Below, piece by piece: positions 1 to 7,150 of a DNA stretch of 64,000 bases (its first letter is position 1; each line of letters starts with the position of its first letter). The translations under genes were made by a program, and so were the position numbers. The DNA is from Caulobacter sp. NIBR1757 (GTDB lineage Bacteria > Pseudomonadota > Alphaproteobacteria > Caulobacterales > Caulobacteraceae). The stretch covers positions 372,001 through 436,000 of the forward strand of contig NZ_CP115463.1 of the NCBI RefSeq assembly GCF_027912495.1, read 5' to 3'. Under the pieces are notes generated by a model. That model was not told the DNA's origin and searched no databases. It saw only the letters and a program-made list of their open reading frames with translations.

Positions 1-42
1 CGCTCGCCGGGAGAAGGTGGCGGCCGCAGGCCGACGGATGAG
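1..42. repeat. Dispersed palindromic repeat, half interrupted by the IS110
   Basis: This is the arm GGGAGAAGGTGG...CGGATGAG of the repeat family that also occurs at 1267-1330 (inverted) and 11221-11279. It is the left half of the copy split by the insertion sequence; the other half resumes at 1201. It also begins the window, so its outer part is cut off. Confidence 0.75.
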
Positions 43-51
43 CAACTATGT

Positions 52-1005
52 TTAGTTGGCGGTTCTTGTCACCCATGGCGTGTTGCGCTTGAGGACGAGG
101 TTTGCAGCCTCGATGAGTTTACGCATCACCGCCACGATGGCGACCTTCTTGGCTTTGCCGGCGGAGACAAGCCTTGTGGCGAAGGCTTTGAAGCCGGCGT
201 CATGACGGATGGCGGTCAGGGCGGCCATGTACATCATCCGCCTGGGCCGCTCTCGCCCCCCACCGATGAAGCGGCGGCCCTTGAAGCTGCCGCTGTCCCG
301 GTCGTAGGGCGCTGTTCCAAGCATCGAGGCGGCCTGACCAAATTCCATCGAGCCAAGCTCAGGCATGCGGACCACGAGGCTGGCGGCAATCAGCGGACCG
401 ATGCCGGGGATGGACATCAGCAGTCCGTAGCGCTGGGCCAGGTGCGGCGCCGCCTTGATCGCCGCGATGATCTGCCTGGCCAGACGCGTCTTGGCGGCGA
501 CCAGGGAGAGGATCTGGGCTTTCACCTCGGCCTTGTGGGGTTCTCCGTCCAGCTGTTGAGCAAAGGTCTTGAACTGGGCGACTGTCTCGCTGATCCGCTC
601 GTAGACCGTGAACCGCTCGGCCAGCTCCATCAGCAGCGGATCGCTGGCGGCCTTGACCGTGTCGCACTGGGCGGTCGCCGCGGCGATCAGCCGGGCGTCT
701 TTCTCGTCGTTCTTGGCCTTGCGACCTTTGAACCGGCCAAAGGCCAGCACCTGGAGTGGCTGGAACATCACCACCTCAAGCCCCTCGGCCTCCAGAGCCA
801 GCAACAGCTTGCGCTCAAAGCCTCCCGTCGCCTCGAACCCGACGCGGACAACGCCACGCGCCTTGAACCAGCCGATCAGCTCGGCAATGCCTTCAGCCGT
901 GTTGGGCGCCCGCAGACTGTCCTCAAGACCGTGTTCCGCCGCGTCCAGCCAAAGCTTGCAGACATCGACCCCACCACACTTCGTGCTAACCTGATCCTTC
1001 TTCAA
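52..1005 (-). CDS. IS110-family transposase (DEDD recombinase)
   Basis: This recombinase cuts and joins DNA at sites chosen by the element's bridge RNA. The N-terminal half has the RuvC-like DEDD domain, with GVDVCK near the start, then EATGGFE and KNDEKDARLIA. The C-terminal Transposase_20 domain has SIPGIGPLIAASLV and the small-residue stretch around the catalytic serine (ASMLGTAPYDRDSG). The start is taken as TTG at 1005 because an AAGGAGGGG ribosome site lies at 1009-1017, three bases upstream. A longer frame to 1068 exists, but it would run through the bridge RNA guide loops. The resulting length is about 317 residues, and the frame is intact. Confidence 0.88.
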   Translation of the reverse strand: MKKDQVSTKCGGVDVCKLWLDAAEHGLEDSLRAPNTAEGIAELIGWFKARGVVRVGFEATGGFERKLLLALEAEGLEVVMFQPLQVLAFGRFKGRKAKNDEKDARLIAAATAQCDTVKAASDPLLMELAERFTVYERISETVAQFKTFAQQLDGEPHKAEVKAQILSLVAAKTRLARQIIAAIKAAPHLAQRYGLLMSIPGIGPLIAASLVVRMPELGSMEFGQAASMLGTAPYDRDSGSFKGRRFIGGGRERPRRMMYMAALTAIRHDAGFKAFATRLVSAGKAKKVAIVAVMRKLIEAANLVLKRNTPWVTRTAN

Positions 1006-1006
1006 C

Positions 1007-1168
1007 GACCCCTCCTTGTGGCTCCGGACCCTATCGTCCCTGCAACTATCCGGGTCATTGAAGGCCAACGGCGGCCCAGCTCATCCTCAGCCCAAAAGGC
1101 TCAGGGCAGATCGGCCCCTCCGATGGCGGTCCGTCTGGCGGTGGTGCGCCAGACGGACATCCCGGATC
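1007..1168 (-). ncRNA. Putative IS110 bridge RNA
   Basis: Read on the minus strand, the non-coding left end has the architecture known for IS110 bridge RNAs. First comes a 5' stem-loop with a perfect 12-bp stem (1129-1140 with 1147-1158). The target-binding loop follows: CTGCCCT (1103-1109) on its 5' side and GGATGAG (1080-1086) on its 3' side, around an AGCC/GGCT hairpin. Then the donor-binding loop: ATAGTTGC (1042-1049) and ACAAG (1015-1019), around a GGAC/GTCC hairpin and closed by GACCC/GGGTC. The guides match the flanks of this insertion and the ends of the element. The 5' end is inferred from the predicted junction promoter; the 3' end runs into the transposase ribosome site. Confidence 0.78.
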
Positions 1169-1200
1169 AGCCAGACAGTAGCAGGCGTTCTACAAACAAG

Positions 1201-1332
1201 GGCAGCACCGGCTTATCCTGCACAGTCACGTTCTGGCGCGAGCGGCGCTGTCGCCAATCTTCCTGGCCGGATGCTGCCCTCATCCGCCCCCTTCGGGGGC
1301 CACCTTCTCCCGGCAAGCGGGAGAAGGGAGCG
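1201..1332. repeat. Continuation of the split repeat and a facing second copy
   Basis: From 1201 the interrupted repeat resumes (GGCAGCACCGGCTT). A second copy in the opposite orientation lies at 1267-1330, with CTGCCCTCATCCG, a CCCCTTCGGGGG hairpin, CCACCTTCTCCC, and CCCGGCAAGCGGG. Before the insertion the two copies formed an inverted pair. No gene is seen between 1069 and 1333 apart from the bridge RNA. Confidence 0.7.
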
Positions 1333-1333
1333 A

Positions 1334-1753
1334 CTAAGCTTCCACCTGCTCCAGCAGGAAGTGCGCCCGCAGGGCGGCGATCGGCTGGGCGCGCTGTTCC
1401 TGCCAGGCCTCGACATGGACGTTGGCGATCCGGCGGCCGACCTTCTTGATCTCGGCCCGGGCATAGGTGGTCAGCGGCCGGCCGGAGCGCAGGTATTCGA
1501 TCGAGACGTCGATGACCCGCGGCTGCTTGGCCTGGCCTTCCCGGACCTGCAGCTGGGCCAGCGCCGTCATCTCCATGAAGCTGCCCAGCACCCCGCCGTG
1601 AATGGCCGGCAGCATCGGGTTGCCGACGATGTGGGTGCCGAAGGGCAGGATCATGGTCATCTCGTCCCCGGCCAGCTCAGCCCGCACGCCCAGGAAGCGG
1701 GCGTAGGGAATGCGTTCGAGCATGGCGCTCAGGCGGTCGGCGGCCTCGCTCAC
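1334..1753 (-). CDS. PaaI-like hotdog thioesterase (DUF4442/4HBT type)
   Basis: This is a small hotdog-fold protein of about 139 residues, probably hydrolysing acyl- or aryl-CoA thioesters. The central helix and catalytic region read NPMLPAIHGGVLGSFMEMTALAQL, matching the HGG(V/A) signature of the PaaI/4HBT family. The chosen GTG start (1751-1753) overlaps the stop of the upstream thioesterase as GTGA, which implies translational coupling. A longer upstream frame only reads the neighbour's sequence in another register. The two paralogues could form a mixed hotdog dimer or tetramer; the substrate cannot be read from sequence. Confidence 0.85.
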   Translation of the reverse strand: MSEAADRLSAMLERIPYARFLGVRAELAGDEMTMILPFGTHIVGNPMLPAIHGGVLGSFMEMTALAQLQVREGQAKQPRVIDVSIEYLRSGRPLTTYARAEIKKVGRRIANVHVEAWQEQRAQPIAALRAHFLLEQVEA

Positions 1754-2220
1754 GACTTCACCTCCGGCTTGGCCAGGCGATGACGGCCCTTGCTCGAGTC
1801 GAGCATGAAGGCGGCGGCGGCGGACGCCACCGGATCGTCCGGCGACTCGTCGTAGGCCACGGCCCGCACGAAGGCGACCGAGCGGGTGACCTTGAAGCAC
1901 TCGGCTCGGGCGAAGATCGGCCGGTGCGGCTTGGCGGCCCGCATGTAGTCGATGCGCAGGTCCAGCGTGGCGATGATCTTGAACTCCTTCATCGCCAGAT
2001 GCACCGCAGAGCCGGACGCGTGATCGAGCAGGGCGGTGACCACCCCGCCGGCGATGACGCCGGTGTCGGGATCGCCGACCATGATGTCCTTGTATTCGGC
2101 CTTCATCACGGCCGCGCCGCCGGTCATGCTGACGAGCTCGAAGCCCATCTCGCGGGCGTAGGGGCTGCCCTGGCTCATGCCCTGGGCCATGTTGTGCCGG
2201 ATGGCGTCCTGATCACTCAT
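1750..2220 (-). CDS. PaaI-like hotdog thioesterase
   Basis: A 156-residue hotdog thioesterase starts with ATG at 2220, followed by SDQDAIRHNMAQGM. The region GVIAGGVVTALLDHASGSAV corresponds to the conserved helix of the PaaI family; the usual HGG is replaced by AGG. It is the first gene of a two-gene unit with the next thioesterase, which it overlaps by 4 bp. It is divergent from the exonuclease gene at 2298, and the 77-bp gap must hold both promoters. The low similarity between the two paralogues suggests an old duplication or a heteromeric enzyme. Confidence 0.85.
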   Translation of the reverse strand: MSDQDAIRHNMAQGMSQGSPYAREMGFELVSMTGGAAVMKAEYKDIMVGDPDTGVIAGGVVTALLDHASGSAVHLAMKEFKIIATLDLRIDYMRAAKPHRPIFARAECFKVTRSVAFVRAVAYDESPDDPVASAAAAFMLDSSKGRHRLAKPEVKS

Positions 2221-2297
2221 GGAACGGGTTTACGGCGCATGCGGCCCTATATCCAGTGGGAGCGGAGCTTTCCGCTGCGCGGAGCGTACTTCTCACC

Positions 2298-3308
2298 ATG
2301 CTGAAACCCGAACAGCTGCTCTGCCCGACGCCGAAGGGCCTCTACTGCCCGCCGGGCGACTTCTACGTCGATCCGGTGGTCCCGGTGGCGCGGGCGGTGG
2401 TCACCCACGGCCACGCCGACCACGCCCGCTCCGGCCACGACACAGTGCTGGCCACGCCGGCCACGCTCGACATCATGGCCACGCGTTATGGCGAGGACTT
2501 CGCCGGGACGCGGCAGGCGGCGCCCTATGGCCAGACGACCGCGCACAACGGCGTCGAGATCACGCTGGTCCCGGCCGGCCATGTGCTGGGCTCGGCCCAG
2601 GCGGTGATCCGCCACAGAGGAATGACCATGGTGGTCAGCGGCGACTACAAGCGCCGCCGCGATCCGACCTGTGCGGCCTTCGAGCCGGTCCCCTGCGACG
2701 TCTTCATCACCGAGGCCACCTTCGGCCTGCCGGTGTTCCGGCACCCGGACGACGCCGGCGAGGTCGGCAAGGTCATCGCCAGCGTGCAGCAGTTCCCGGA
2801 GCGGGCCCACATGCTGGGGGCCTACGCGCTCGGCAAGGCGCAGAGGGTGATCCGGCTGCTGCGCGAGGGCGGCTGGGACCGGACCATCTATGTCCACGGG
2901 GCCATGGAGCGGCTCAACCGGCTCTACGAGGAGCACGGCGTCGATCTCGGCCCCCTGGAGCCGGCCACCATCGAGAAGGGCCGCGACTTCGCCGGCGAGA
3001 TCATCGTCTGTCCGCCCTCGGCCCTGGCCGACCGCTGGAGCCGCCGGTTCGCCGATCCGGTCAGCGCCTTCTGCTCGGGCTGGATGAGTGTTCGCGCCCG
3101 GGCCCGTCAGCGGGCCGTAGAACTGCCGCTGGTCATCAGCGACCACGCCGACTGGGACGAACTGACCGACACCCTGGCCGAGCTGGCCCCCGGCGAGGTG
3201 TGGATCACCCACGGACGCGAGGAGGGTTTGCTGCGCTGGTGCGAACTGCGCGGCCAGCCGGCGCGGGCCCTGGCCCTGGTCGGCTATGAGGACGAGGAAG
3301 AGATGTAG
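2298..3308 (+). CDS. Ligase-associated DNA exonuclease (metallo-beta-lactamase / beta-CASP-like)
   Basis: This 336-residue protein has the metallo-beta-lactamase metal motif THGHADHARSGH near the N-terminus, then VPAGHVLGSAQ and VVSGDYKRR, typical of the putative exonuclease family encoded with ATP-dependent DNA ligases in bacterial repair islands. The ATG at 2298 (MLKPEQLLCPTPKGLY) fits the family N-terminus better than the in-frame site 42 bp upstream. The usual partners (ATP-dependent ligase, Lhr-type helicase, metallophosphoesterase) are not adjacent: the next gene is an unrelated membrane protein. Its role is probably nucleic acid 3' end trimming in DNA repair, but that is inferred from the family. 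Confidence 0.85.
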   Translation: MLKPEQLLCPTPKGLYCPPGDFYVDPVVPVARAVVTHGHADHARSGHDTVLATPATLDIMATRYGEDFAGTRQAAPYGQTTAHNGVEITLVPAGHVLGSAQAVIRHRGMTMVVSGDYKRRRDPTCAAFEPVPCDVFITEATFGLPVFRHPDDAGEVGKVIASVQQFPERAHMLGAYALGKAQRVIRLLREGGWDRTIYVHGAMERLNRLYEEHGVDLGPLEPATIEKGRDFAGEIIVCPPSALADRWSRRFADPVSAFCSGWMSVRARARQRAVELPLVISDHADWDELTDTLAELAPGEVWITHGREEGLLRWCELRGQPARALALVGYEDEEEM

Positions 3309-3410
3309 AAGCGGCCGTCACAACCCTGCAACAGGTCGGTGTGAGTCTGCTGATTCTACTGGCGTTGCGGACTGCATCGGCGTCCTATCGACGCGTCAGG
3401 AGGGGGCTTG

Positions 3411-4139
3411 ATGAGCAGGGGCGCACCGCGGACCTACCGCCGGCTTGACGGCGCGATGGTCGCCACGACGGCGATAAAACTGGCCGACCGGGTGGCCGAG
3501 CGCTTCCCGGCCTCCGGCCTGGCCGGCGTCGCCGACGAACTGGCTGCCAACGCCCGCACGGCCGGCCGCGAGGCCCACGGCCTGACCCGGCCCTACTACG
3601 GGCTGCGGACGCTGGTCGTGCTGGTGGTGGTCGGCGGGGTGGCGGCCCAGGTCTGGGCGGCCCGGCTGGTCGACTGGTCGGCGCTGAAGACGGCCGGCGA
3701 TCCGGTGGCCCTGACGCCGGTGATCGAGTCGGCGGTCAACCTGCTGCTGCTGATGGGGGCCGGCGCCTGGTTCCTGCTGACCCTGGAGGAGCGGTTGCGG
3801 CGCTCGCGTGTCCAGGCCTGGCTGCATCGCCTGCGGGCCTTCGCCCATGTCGTCGACATGCACCAGCTGACCAAGGATCCGACCGTCATCCTCAACCCCG
3901 GTCCGCGCACGCCGTCGTCGCCCGACCGGGCCATGACCCGCTTCGAACTGGCCCGTTACCTGGAATACTGCGCCGAGATGCTGGCCCTGACCGGCAAGCT
4001 GGCGGCGGTGATGGCCGGCGAAAGCAGCGACCATGTGATCATCGCCGGGGCCAGCGACGTGGAGAACCTCTGCACCGACCTCGGGCGCAAGGTCTGGCAG
4101 AAGATCATGATTTTGGGGGAACTGGACGAGCGGGGGTGA
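3411..4139 (+). CDS. Hypothetical membrane protein with two transmembrane segments
   Basis: This is a 242-residue protein I do not recognise. The ATG at 3411 follows an AGGAGGGGG ribosome site. A charged N-terminal stretch of about 60 residues precedes two hydrophobic segments (around LVVLVVVGGVAAQVWAA and SAVNLLLLMGAGAWFLLTL), and a soluble C-terminal half of about 130 residues follows that is rich in helices and charged residues. The form suggests an inner-membrane protein with a cytoplasmic tail. It reads in the same direction as the exonuclease, about 100 bp downstream, and is followed by a palindromic repeat that may end transcription. Confidence 0.75.
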   Translation: MSRGAPRTYRRLDGAMVATTAIKLADRVAERFPASGLAGVADELAANARTAGREAHGLTRPYYGLRTLVVLVVVGGVAAQVWAARLVDWSALKTAGDPVALTPVIESAVNLLLLMGAGAWFLLTLEERLRRSRVQAWLHRLRAFAHVVDMHQLTKDPTVILNPGPRTPSSPDRAMTRFELARYLEYCAEMLALTGKLAAVMAGESSDHVIIAGASDVENLCTDLGRKVWQKIMILGELDERG

Positions 4140-4165
4140 GGGCGCCCGGATAGCTCAACCTCAAT

Positions 4166-4286
4166 CTGTCATCCTTCGGCCGCGCAGCGGACCGGAGGAC
4201 CCAAGGCGGCTCTTGATTGACTCCCAAGAGTCTTCACGCGGACAGATGGGTCCCCCGGTCGCCCTGCGGGCGCCGGAGGATGACAG
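4166..4286. repeat. ~120-bp palindromic element, copy 1
   Basis: The element begins CTGTCATCCTTCGGCCGCG and ends CGCCGGAGGATGACAG. Inner arms contain GGACCCAA and TGGGTCCCC around a central spacer with GACTC and CACGCGGA. Two further copies with the same ends are at 24481-24603 and 38782-38903. It lies between convergent genes. Confidence 0.8.
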
Positions 4287-4304
4287 TGTTGGGGTTTGGA
4301 GGCC

Positions 4305-5399
4305 TTACGCCGCCGGCTTCTCTTTCCGCCGCAACCGCGCCAGCCTCCGCAGCCGCCGCCAGAAGCGGGTCTTCTCCGGTTCGGGATAGGGCTGCAGGTT
4401 CTTGAGGAACTCTTCGGCGCAGGACCGCCAGCTGAACTTCTCGGCGAAGGTCCGCACCACCGCCCGGTCCAGGTCCAGGCAGGCGAGGCAGGCCTCCTTC
4501 AGCCCCTCGGCCTTGCCGGGCGCGAGCGCGCCGGCGTTGCTGTTCGGGATGATGTCGATCGGTCCCGGCGCGCTGAACGCCGCCACCGGCGTGCCGGCGG
4601 CCATGGCTTCCAGAATCACCAGGCCGAAGGTGTCGGTCAGCGACGGGAAGACGAAGACGTCGGCGCAGGCGAAGTAGGCGGCCAGCTCGTCGCCGAACTT
4701 GGCCCCCGCGAAGACCACTTCCGGATACTTGTGCGACAGCTCCTCCCGCTGCGGCCCGTCGCCGACCACCACCTTGGTTCCGGGCAGGTCGAGGCAGGCG
4801 AAGGCCTCGATGTTCTTCTCGACGGCCACCCGGCCGACATTGAGGAAGATCGGCCGCTTGAGGTCCTTGAAGATGTCGGGTTCGCGGCGAGCGGGGTTGA
4901 AGGTGTCGGTATCGACGCCGCGCGACCAGGGCGAGATGTTGCGGAAGCCATGGGCCTCCAGCTCGTCGCGCATGGTGGGCGTGGCGACCATCAGCCGGCC
5001 CGACGGCTTGTGGAACCACTTCATGTAGGCGTAGCCGGCCGCCAGCGGCAGCGGCAGGCGGGCGCTGACGTATTCCGGGAAGCGGGTGTGGTAGCTGGTC
5101 GTGAACGGCAGCTTCCACTCCAGGCAGACGCGGCGGGCGGCCAGGCCCAGCGTGCCCTCGGTGGCGATGTGGATGGCTTCCGGCTCGAAGGCCTTGAACC
5201 GCTCGCGCACCGCCTCGTCGGCCCCGATGGCCAGGCGGATTTCCGAATAGGTCGGCAGCGGAATGGTCTTGAACTGGTCGGGGCTGATGACCTCGACCTC
5301 GTGGCCCATGGCCCGCAGTTCGGCGATGACCCGCGTCAGGGTGCGGACAACGCCGTTGACCTGGGGCTCCCAGGCGTCGGTGGCCAAGAGAATACGCAT
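4305..5399 (-). CDS. GT4-family glycosyltransferase (Agt-like glycolipid synthase candidate)
   Basis: A 364-residue retaining glycosyltransferase with two Rossmann domains. The N-terminus MRILLATDAWEPQVNGVVRT is the acceptor-side loop of GT4 enzymes. The donor site region has NVGRVAVEKN and the E-x7-E type stretch SLTDTFGLVILEAMAAGTPV. The start ATG (5399) shares one base with the stop of the upstream metallophosphoesterase (TGATG), so the two are co-translated. In Rhizobiales and marine alphaproteobacteria a PlcP-type metallophosphoesterase next to such a transferase makes glycolipids from diacylglycerol during phosphate limitation; that role is inferred here. The C-terminal tail is basic (RRLRRLARLRRKEK), suited to membrane contact. 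Confidence 0.85.
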   Translation of the reverse strand: MRILLATDAWEPQVNGVVRTLTRVIAELRAMGHEVEVISPDQFKTIPLPTYSEIRLAIGADEAVRERFKAFEPEAIHIATEGTLGLAARRVCLEWKLPFTTSYHTRFPEYVSARLPLPLAAGYAYMKWFHKPSGRLMVATPTMRDELEAHGFRNISPWSRGVDTDTFNPARREPDIFKDLKRPIFLNVGRVAVEKNIEAFACLDLPGTKVVVGDGPQREELSHKYPEVVFAGAKFGDELAAYFACADVFVFPSLTDTFGLVILEAMAAGTPVAAFSAPGPIDIIPNSNAGALAPGKAEGLKEACLACLDLDRAVVRTFAEKFSWRSCAEEFLKNLQPYPEPEKTRFWRRLRRLARLRRKEKPAA

Positions 5400-6208
5400 C
5401 AGGCGGCGGCGGGCTCTGCTGAATCGGACATCGACCGCGCGATCATGGACCAGGAACGCGCCTTGGCCCAATCGATGATTTGGAGCGAGCCGTCGAAATC
5501 CTCGGCGACAGCGGTGCAGCTTTCCACCCAGTCGCCGTCGTTGATGTAGAGAATGCCTTGAATGTCGCGCATTTCCGCCTTGTGGATATGGCCGCAGATC
5601 ACCCCGTCGGCGCCGCGCCGGCGGGCCTCCTCGGCGAGGGCGTCCTCGAACTTCTCGATGAACTGCAAAGCGTTCTTCACCTTGACCTTCAGAAAAGCCG
5701 AGAGGCTCCAGTAGCCCATCCCCATCCGTCGCCGGGCGCGGTTGAGCAGGGTGTTCAGCATCAGGAGCGTCCTATAGGACCAATCGCCGAGGAAGGCGAG
5801 CCAGCGGGCGTGCTGGACCACCCCGTCGAACTCGTCCCCGTGCGTGACCAGGAAGCGGCGGCCGTCGGCGGTCTCGTGCAGACAGTCGCGAGCCACCACC
5901 ACCCCGCCGAAATGGACGCCGGTGAAGTCGCGGGCGAACTCGTCGTGGTTGCCCGGCACATAGGTGACAATGGTGCCCTTTCTGGCCATGCGCAGGATCT
6001 TCTGGACCACATCGTTGTGGGCCTGGGGCCAGAACCAGCCGCCCTTGAGCTTCCAGCCATCGACGATGTCGCCGACCAGATAGAGATGGTCGCATTCGAC
6101 ATGGCGAATGAAGTCGAGCAGCAGCTCGGCCTGACAACCGGCGGTGCCCAGATGGATGTCGCTGATGAAAATGCTGCGGTAGCGTCGGACCGCCTCCGGG
6201 CTGCTCAT
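5399..6208 (-). CDS. Calcineurin-like metallophosphoesterase (LpxH-like fold; PlcP candidate)
   Basis: This 269-residue enzyme has all the metal-ligand motifs of the family: D17-I-H19, GD47IVDGW, GNH88D, THGDEFD, and GHIHKAE. Such proteins are routinely labelled UDP-2,3-diacylglucosamine hydrolase, but the pairing with a GT4 transferase one base downstream resembles PlcP, which removes phospholipid head groups during phosphate starvation. Caulobacter itself is known to use LpxI for the lipid A step, which favours the PlcP reading. Both possibilities stand from sequence alone. The upstream 127 bp hold the divergent TetR promoter region; I could not identify a convincing Pho box there. Confidence 0.8.
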   Translation of the reverse strand: MSSPEAVRRYRSIFISDIHLGTAGCQAELLLDFIRHVECDHLYLVGDIVDGWKLKGGWFWPQAHNDVVQKILRMARKGTIVTYVPGNHDEFARDFTGVHFGGVVVARDCLHETADGRRFLVTHGDEFDGVVQHARWLAFLGDWSYRTLLMLNTLLNRARRRMGMGYWSLSAFLKVKVKNALQFIEKFEDALAEEARRRGADGVICGHIHKAEMRDIQGILYINDGDWVESCTAVAEDFDGSLQIIDWAKARSWSMIARSMSDSAEPAAA

Positions 6209-6335
6209 TTTTGACCCACCGCAATGCCCCTGAAATGCGCTGGCGCTAGGCTGATTTCATGTCACTGCCGTGAAACCGGTTGCTGGTGGAACTTTGTGCA
6301 TTGCGAGATGATCAGCGGTTACCTAGATCGGGACC

Positions 6336-6965
6336 ATGGAAGTACAGCGTAAGGATCGGGATACGCCCAAGTCGCGGCGGACCCGCGCCCGCATCCTGGA
6401 CGAAGCGGTGAAGGTGATCGCGTCGAGCGGCTATGCCGCGGCGACCAATGCCGCCGTGGCCGAGGCGGCGGGCATCACCCGCGGCGCCATGCTGTACCAT
6501 TTCCCGACCCGCGAGGACCTGCTGGAAGGGGTGATCGGCTATCTGCAGCTGGAACGCGCCGAGCTGTTCCGCCGCGCGGCCGAGGACCTGCCGCCCGGCG
6601 CCGACGTTACCGAACACGCCATCGACAGCTACTGGGACCTGCTGCGCCATCCGGCCTTCACCGCCTTCATGGAGCTGGAAACGGCCGCCAGGACCGACCC
6701 GGTGGTGGCCACCCTGATCGCCCCGGCTCGGGCCGAATTCGACCGCGCCCAGATCGGCGACCACTTCCTGAAGATGCTTCACGCCGGGGCCGGCCCACGG
6801 TTCCAGGCCAGCCGCGACCTGGCGCGGTTCATGCTCGAGGGCTTGGCCCGCGCCGACCTGTCGTACGACGAGGACGCCCGGATCGAGCGCCTGCTGACGG
6901 TGATCAAGCGGGCCACCCACATGCTGAACCGCAAGGGCGGCGTGACGGAGCTGTGGCCGGAGTGA
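6336..6965 (+). CDS. TetR/AcrR-family transcriptional regulator
   Basis: A 209-residue repressor-type protein. Residues from about 11 to 60 form the TetR helix-turn-helix (SRRTRARILDEAVKVIASSGYAAATNAAVAEAAGITR, then GAMLYHFPTREDLL); the rest is the ligand-binding, dimerising helical domain. It starts with ATG at 6336 (MEVQRKDRDTPKS). It is divergent from the metallophosphoesterase/glycosyltransferase pair, 127 bp away, and could control it or itself. No palindromic operator stands out clearly enough to call. An inverted-repeat block follows its stop. Confidence 0.88.
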   Translation: MEVQRKDRDTPKSRRTRARILDEAVKVIASSGYAAATNAAVAEAAGITRGAMLYHFPTREDLLEGVIGYLQLERAELFRRAAEDLPPGADVTEHAIDSYWDLLRHPAFTAFMELETAARTDPVVATLIAPARAEFDRAQIGDHFLKMLHAGAGPRFQASRDLARFMLEGLARADLSYDEDARIERLLTVIKRATHMLNRKGGVTELWPE

Positions 6966-6969
6966 GTTC

Positions 6970-7148
6970 GCTCCATCCTCCCACGCGAAGCGGGGGAGGG
7001 GGACCGCGCGAAGCGTGGTGGAGGGGGCGAGTGAAAGGCGCTTGGCCAGCGGTTTCGAAGAAGAGCTTTAGTTGGACGAGCCGGCGCACGGCCCTCGCCC
7101 CCTCCACCACTTCGTGGTCCCCCTCCCCCGTAAACGGGTGAGGATGAG
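6970..7148. repeat. Imperfect long inverted repeat between convergent genes
   Basis: The left arm (6970-7031) has the elements CATCCTCCCAC, GGGGGAGGGGG, GTGGTGGAGGGGGCGAG. The right arm (about 7093-7147) has their complements CTCGCCCCCTCCACCAC, CCCCCTCCCCC and GTGAGGATG, around a 60-bp spacer. It sits between the stops of the TetR regulator and the histidine kinase and could terminate both. A related arrangement is at 27133-27292. Confidence 0.7.
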
Positions 7149-7150
7149 GG

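Larger units (their letters stand above)
43..1198 (-). mobile_element. IS110-family insertion sequence (complete)
   Basis: The element carries one transposase gene and about 190 bp of non-coding left end. Its limits come from reconstructing the target. The dispersed palindromic repeat seen intact at 11221-11279 reads GGATGAG followed by GGCAGCGCCGG; here GGATGAG ends at 42 and GGCAGCACCGG resumes at 1201. An AG dinucleotide (CT in the element's orientation) lies at 41-42 and 1199-1200, matching the retained CT core of IS110-type recombination. No terminal inverted repeats or longer target duplication are seen, as expected for this family. In the closed circle, joining the two ends would create a promoter: TTGCTT across the junction, a 17-nt spacer and TACTGT (minus strand of 1175-1180). 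Confidence 0.85.

Noticed and set aside
6209..6335. A Pho-box-like stretch (CTGATTTCATGTCAC) upstream of the metallophosphoesterase
   Set aside because: Only partly matches the two-half-site consensus and spacing, so it is not called as a site.
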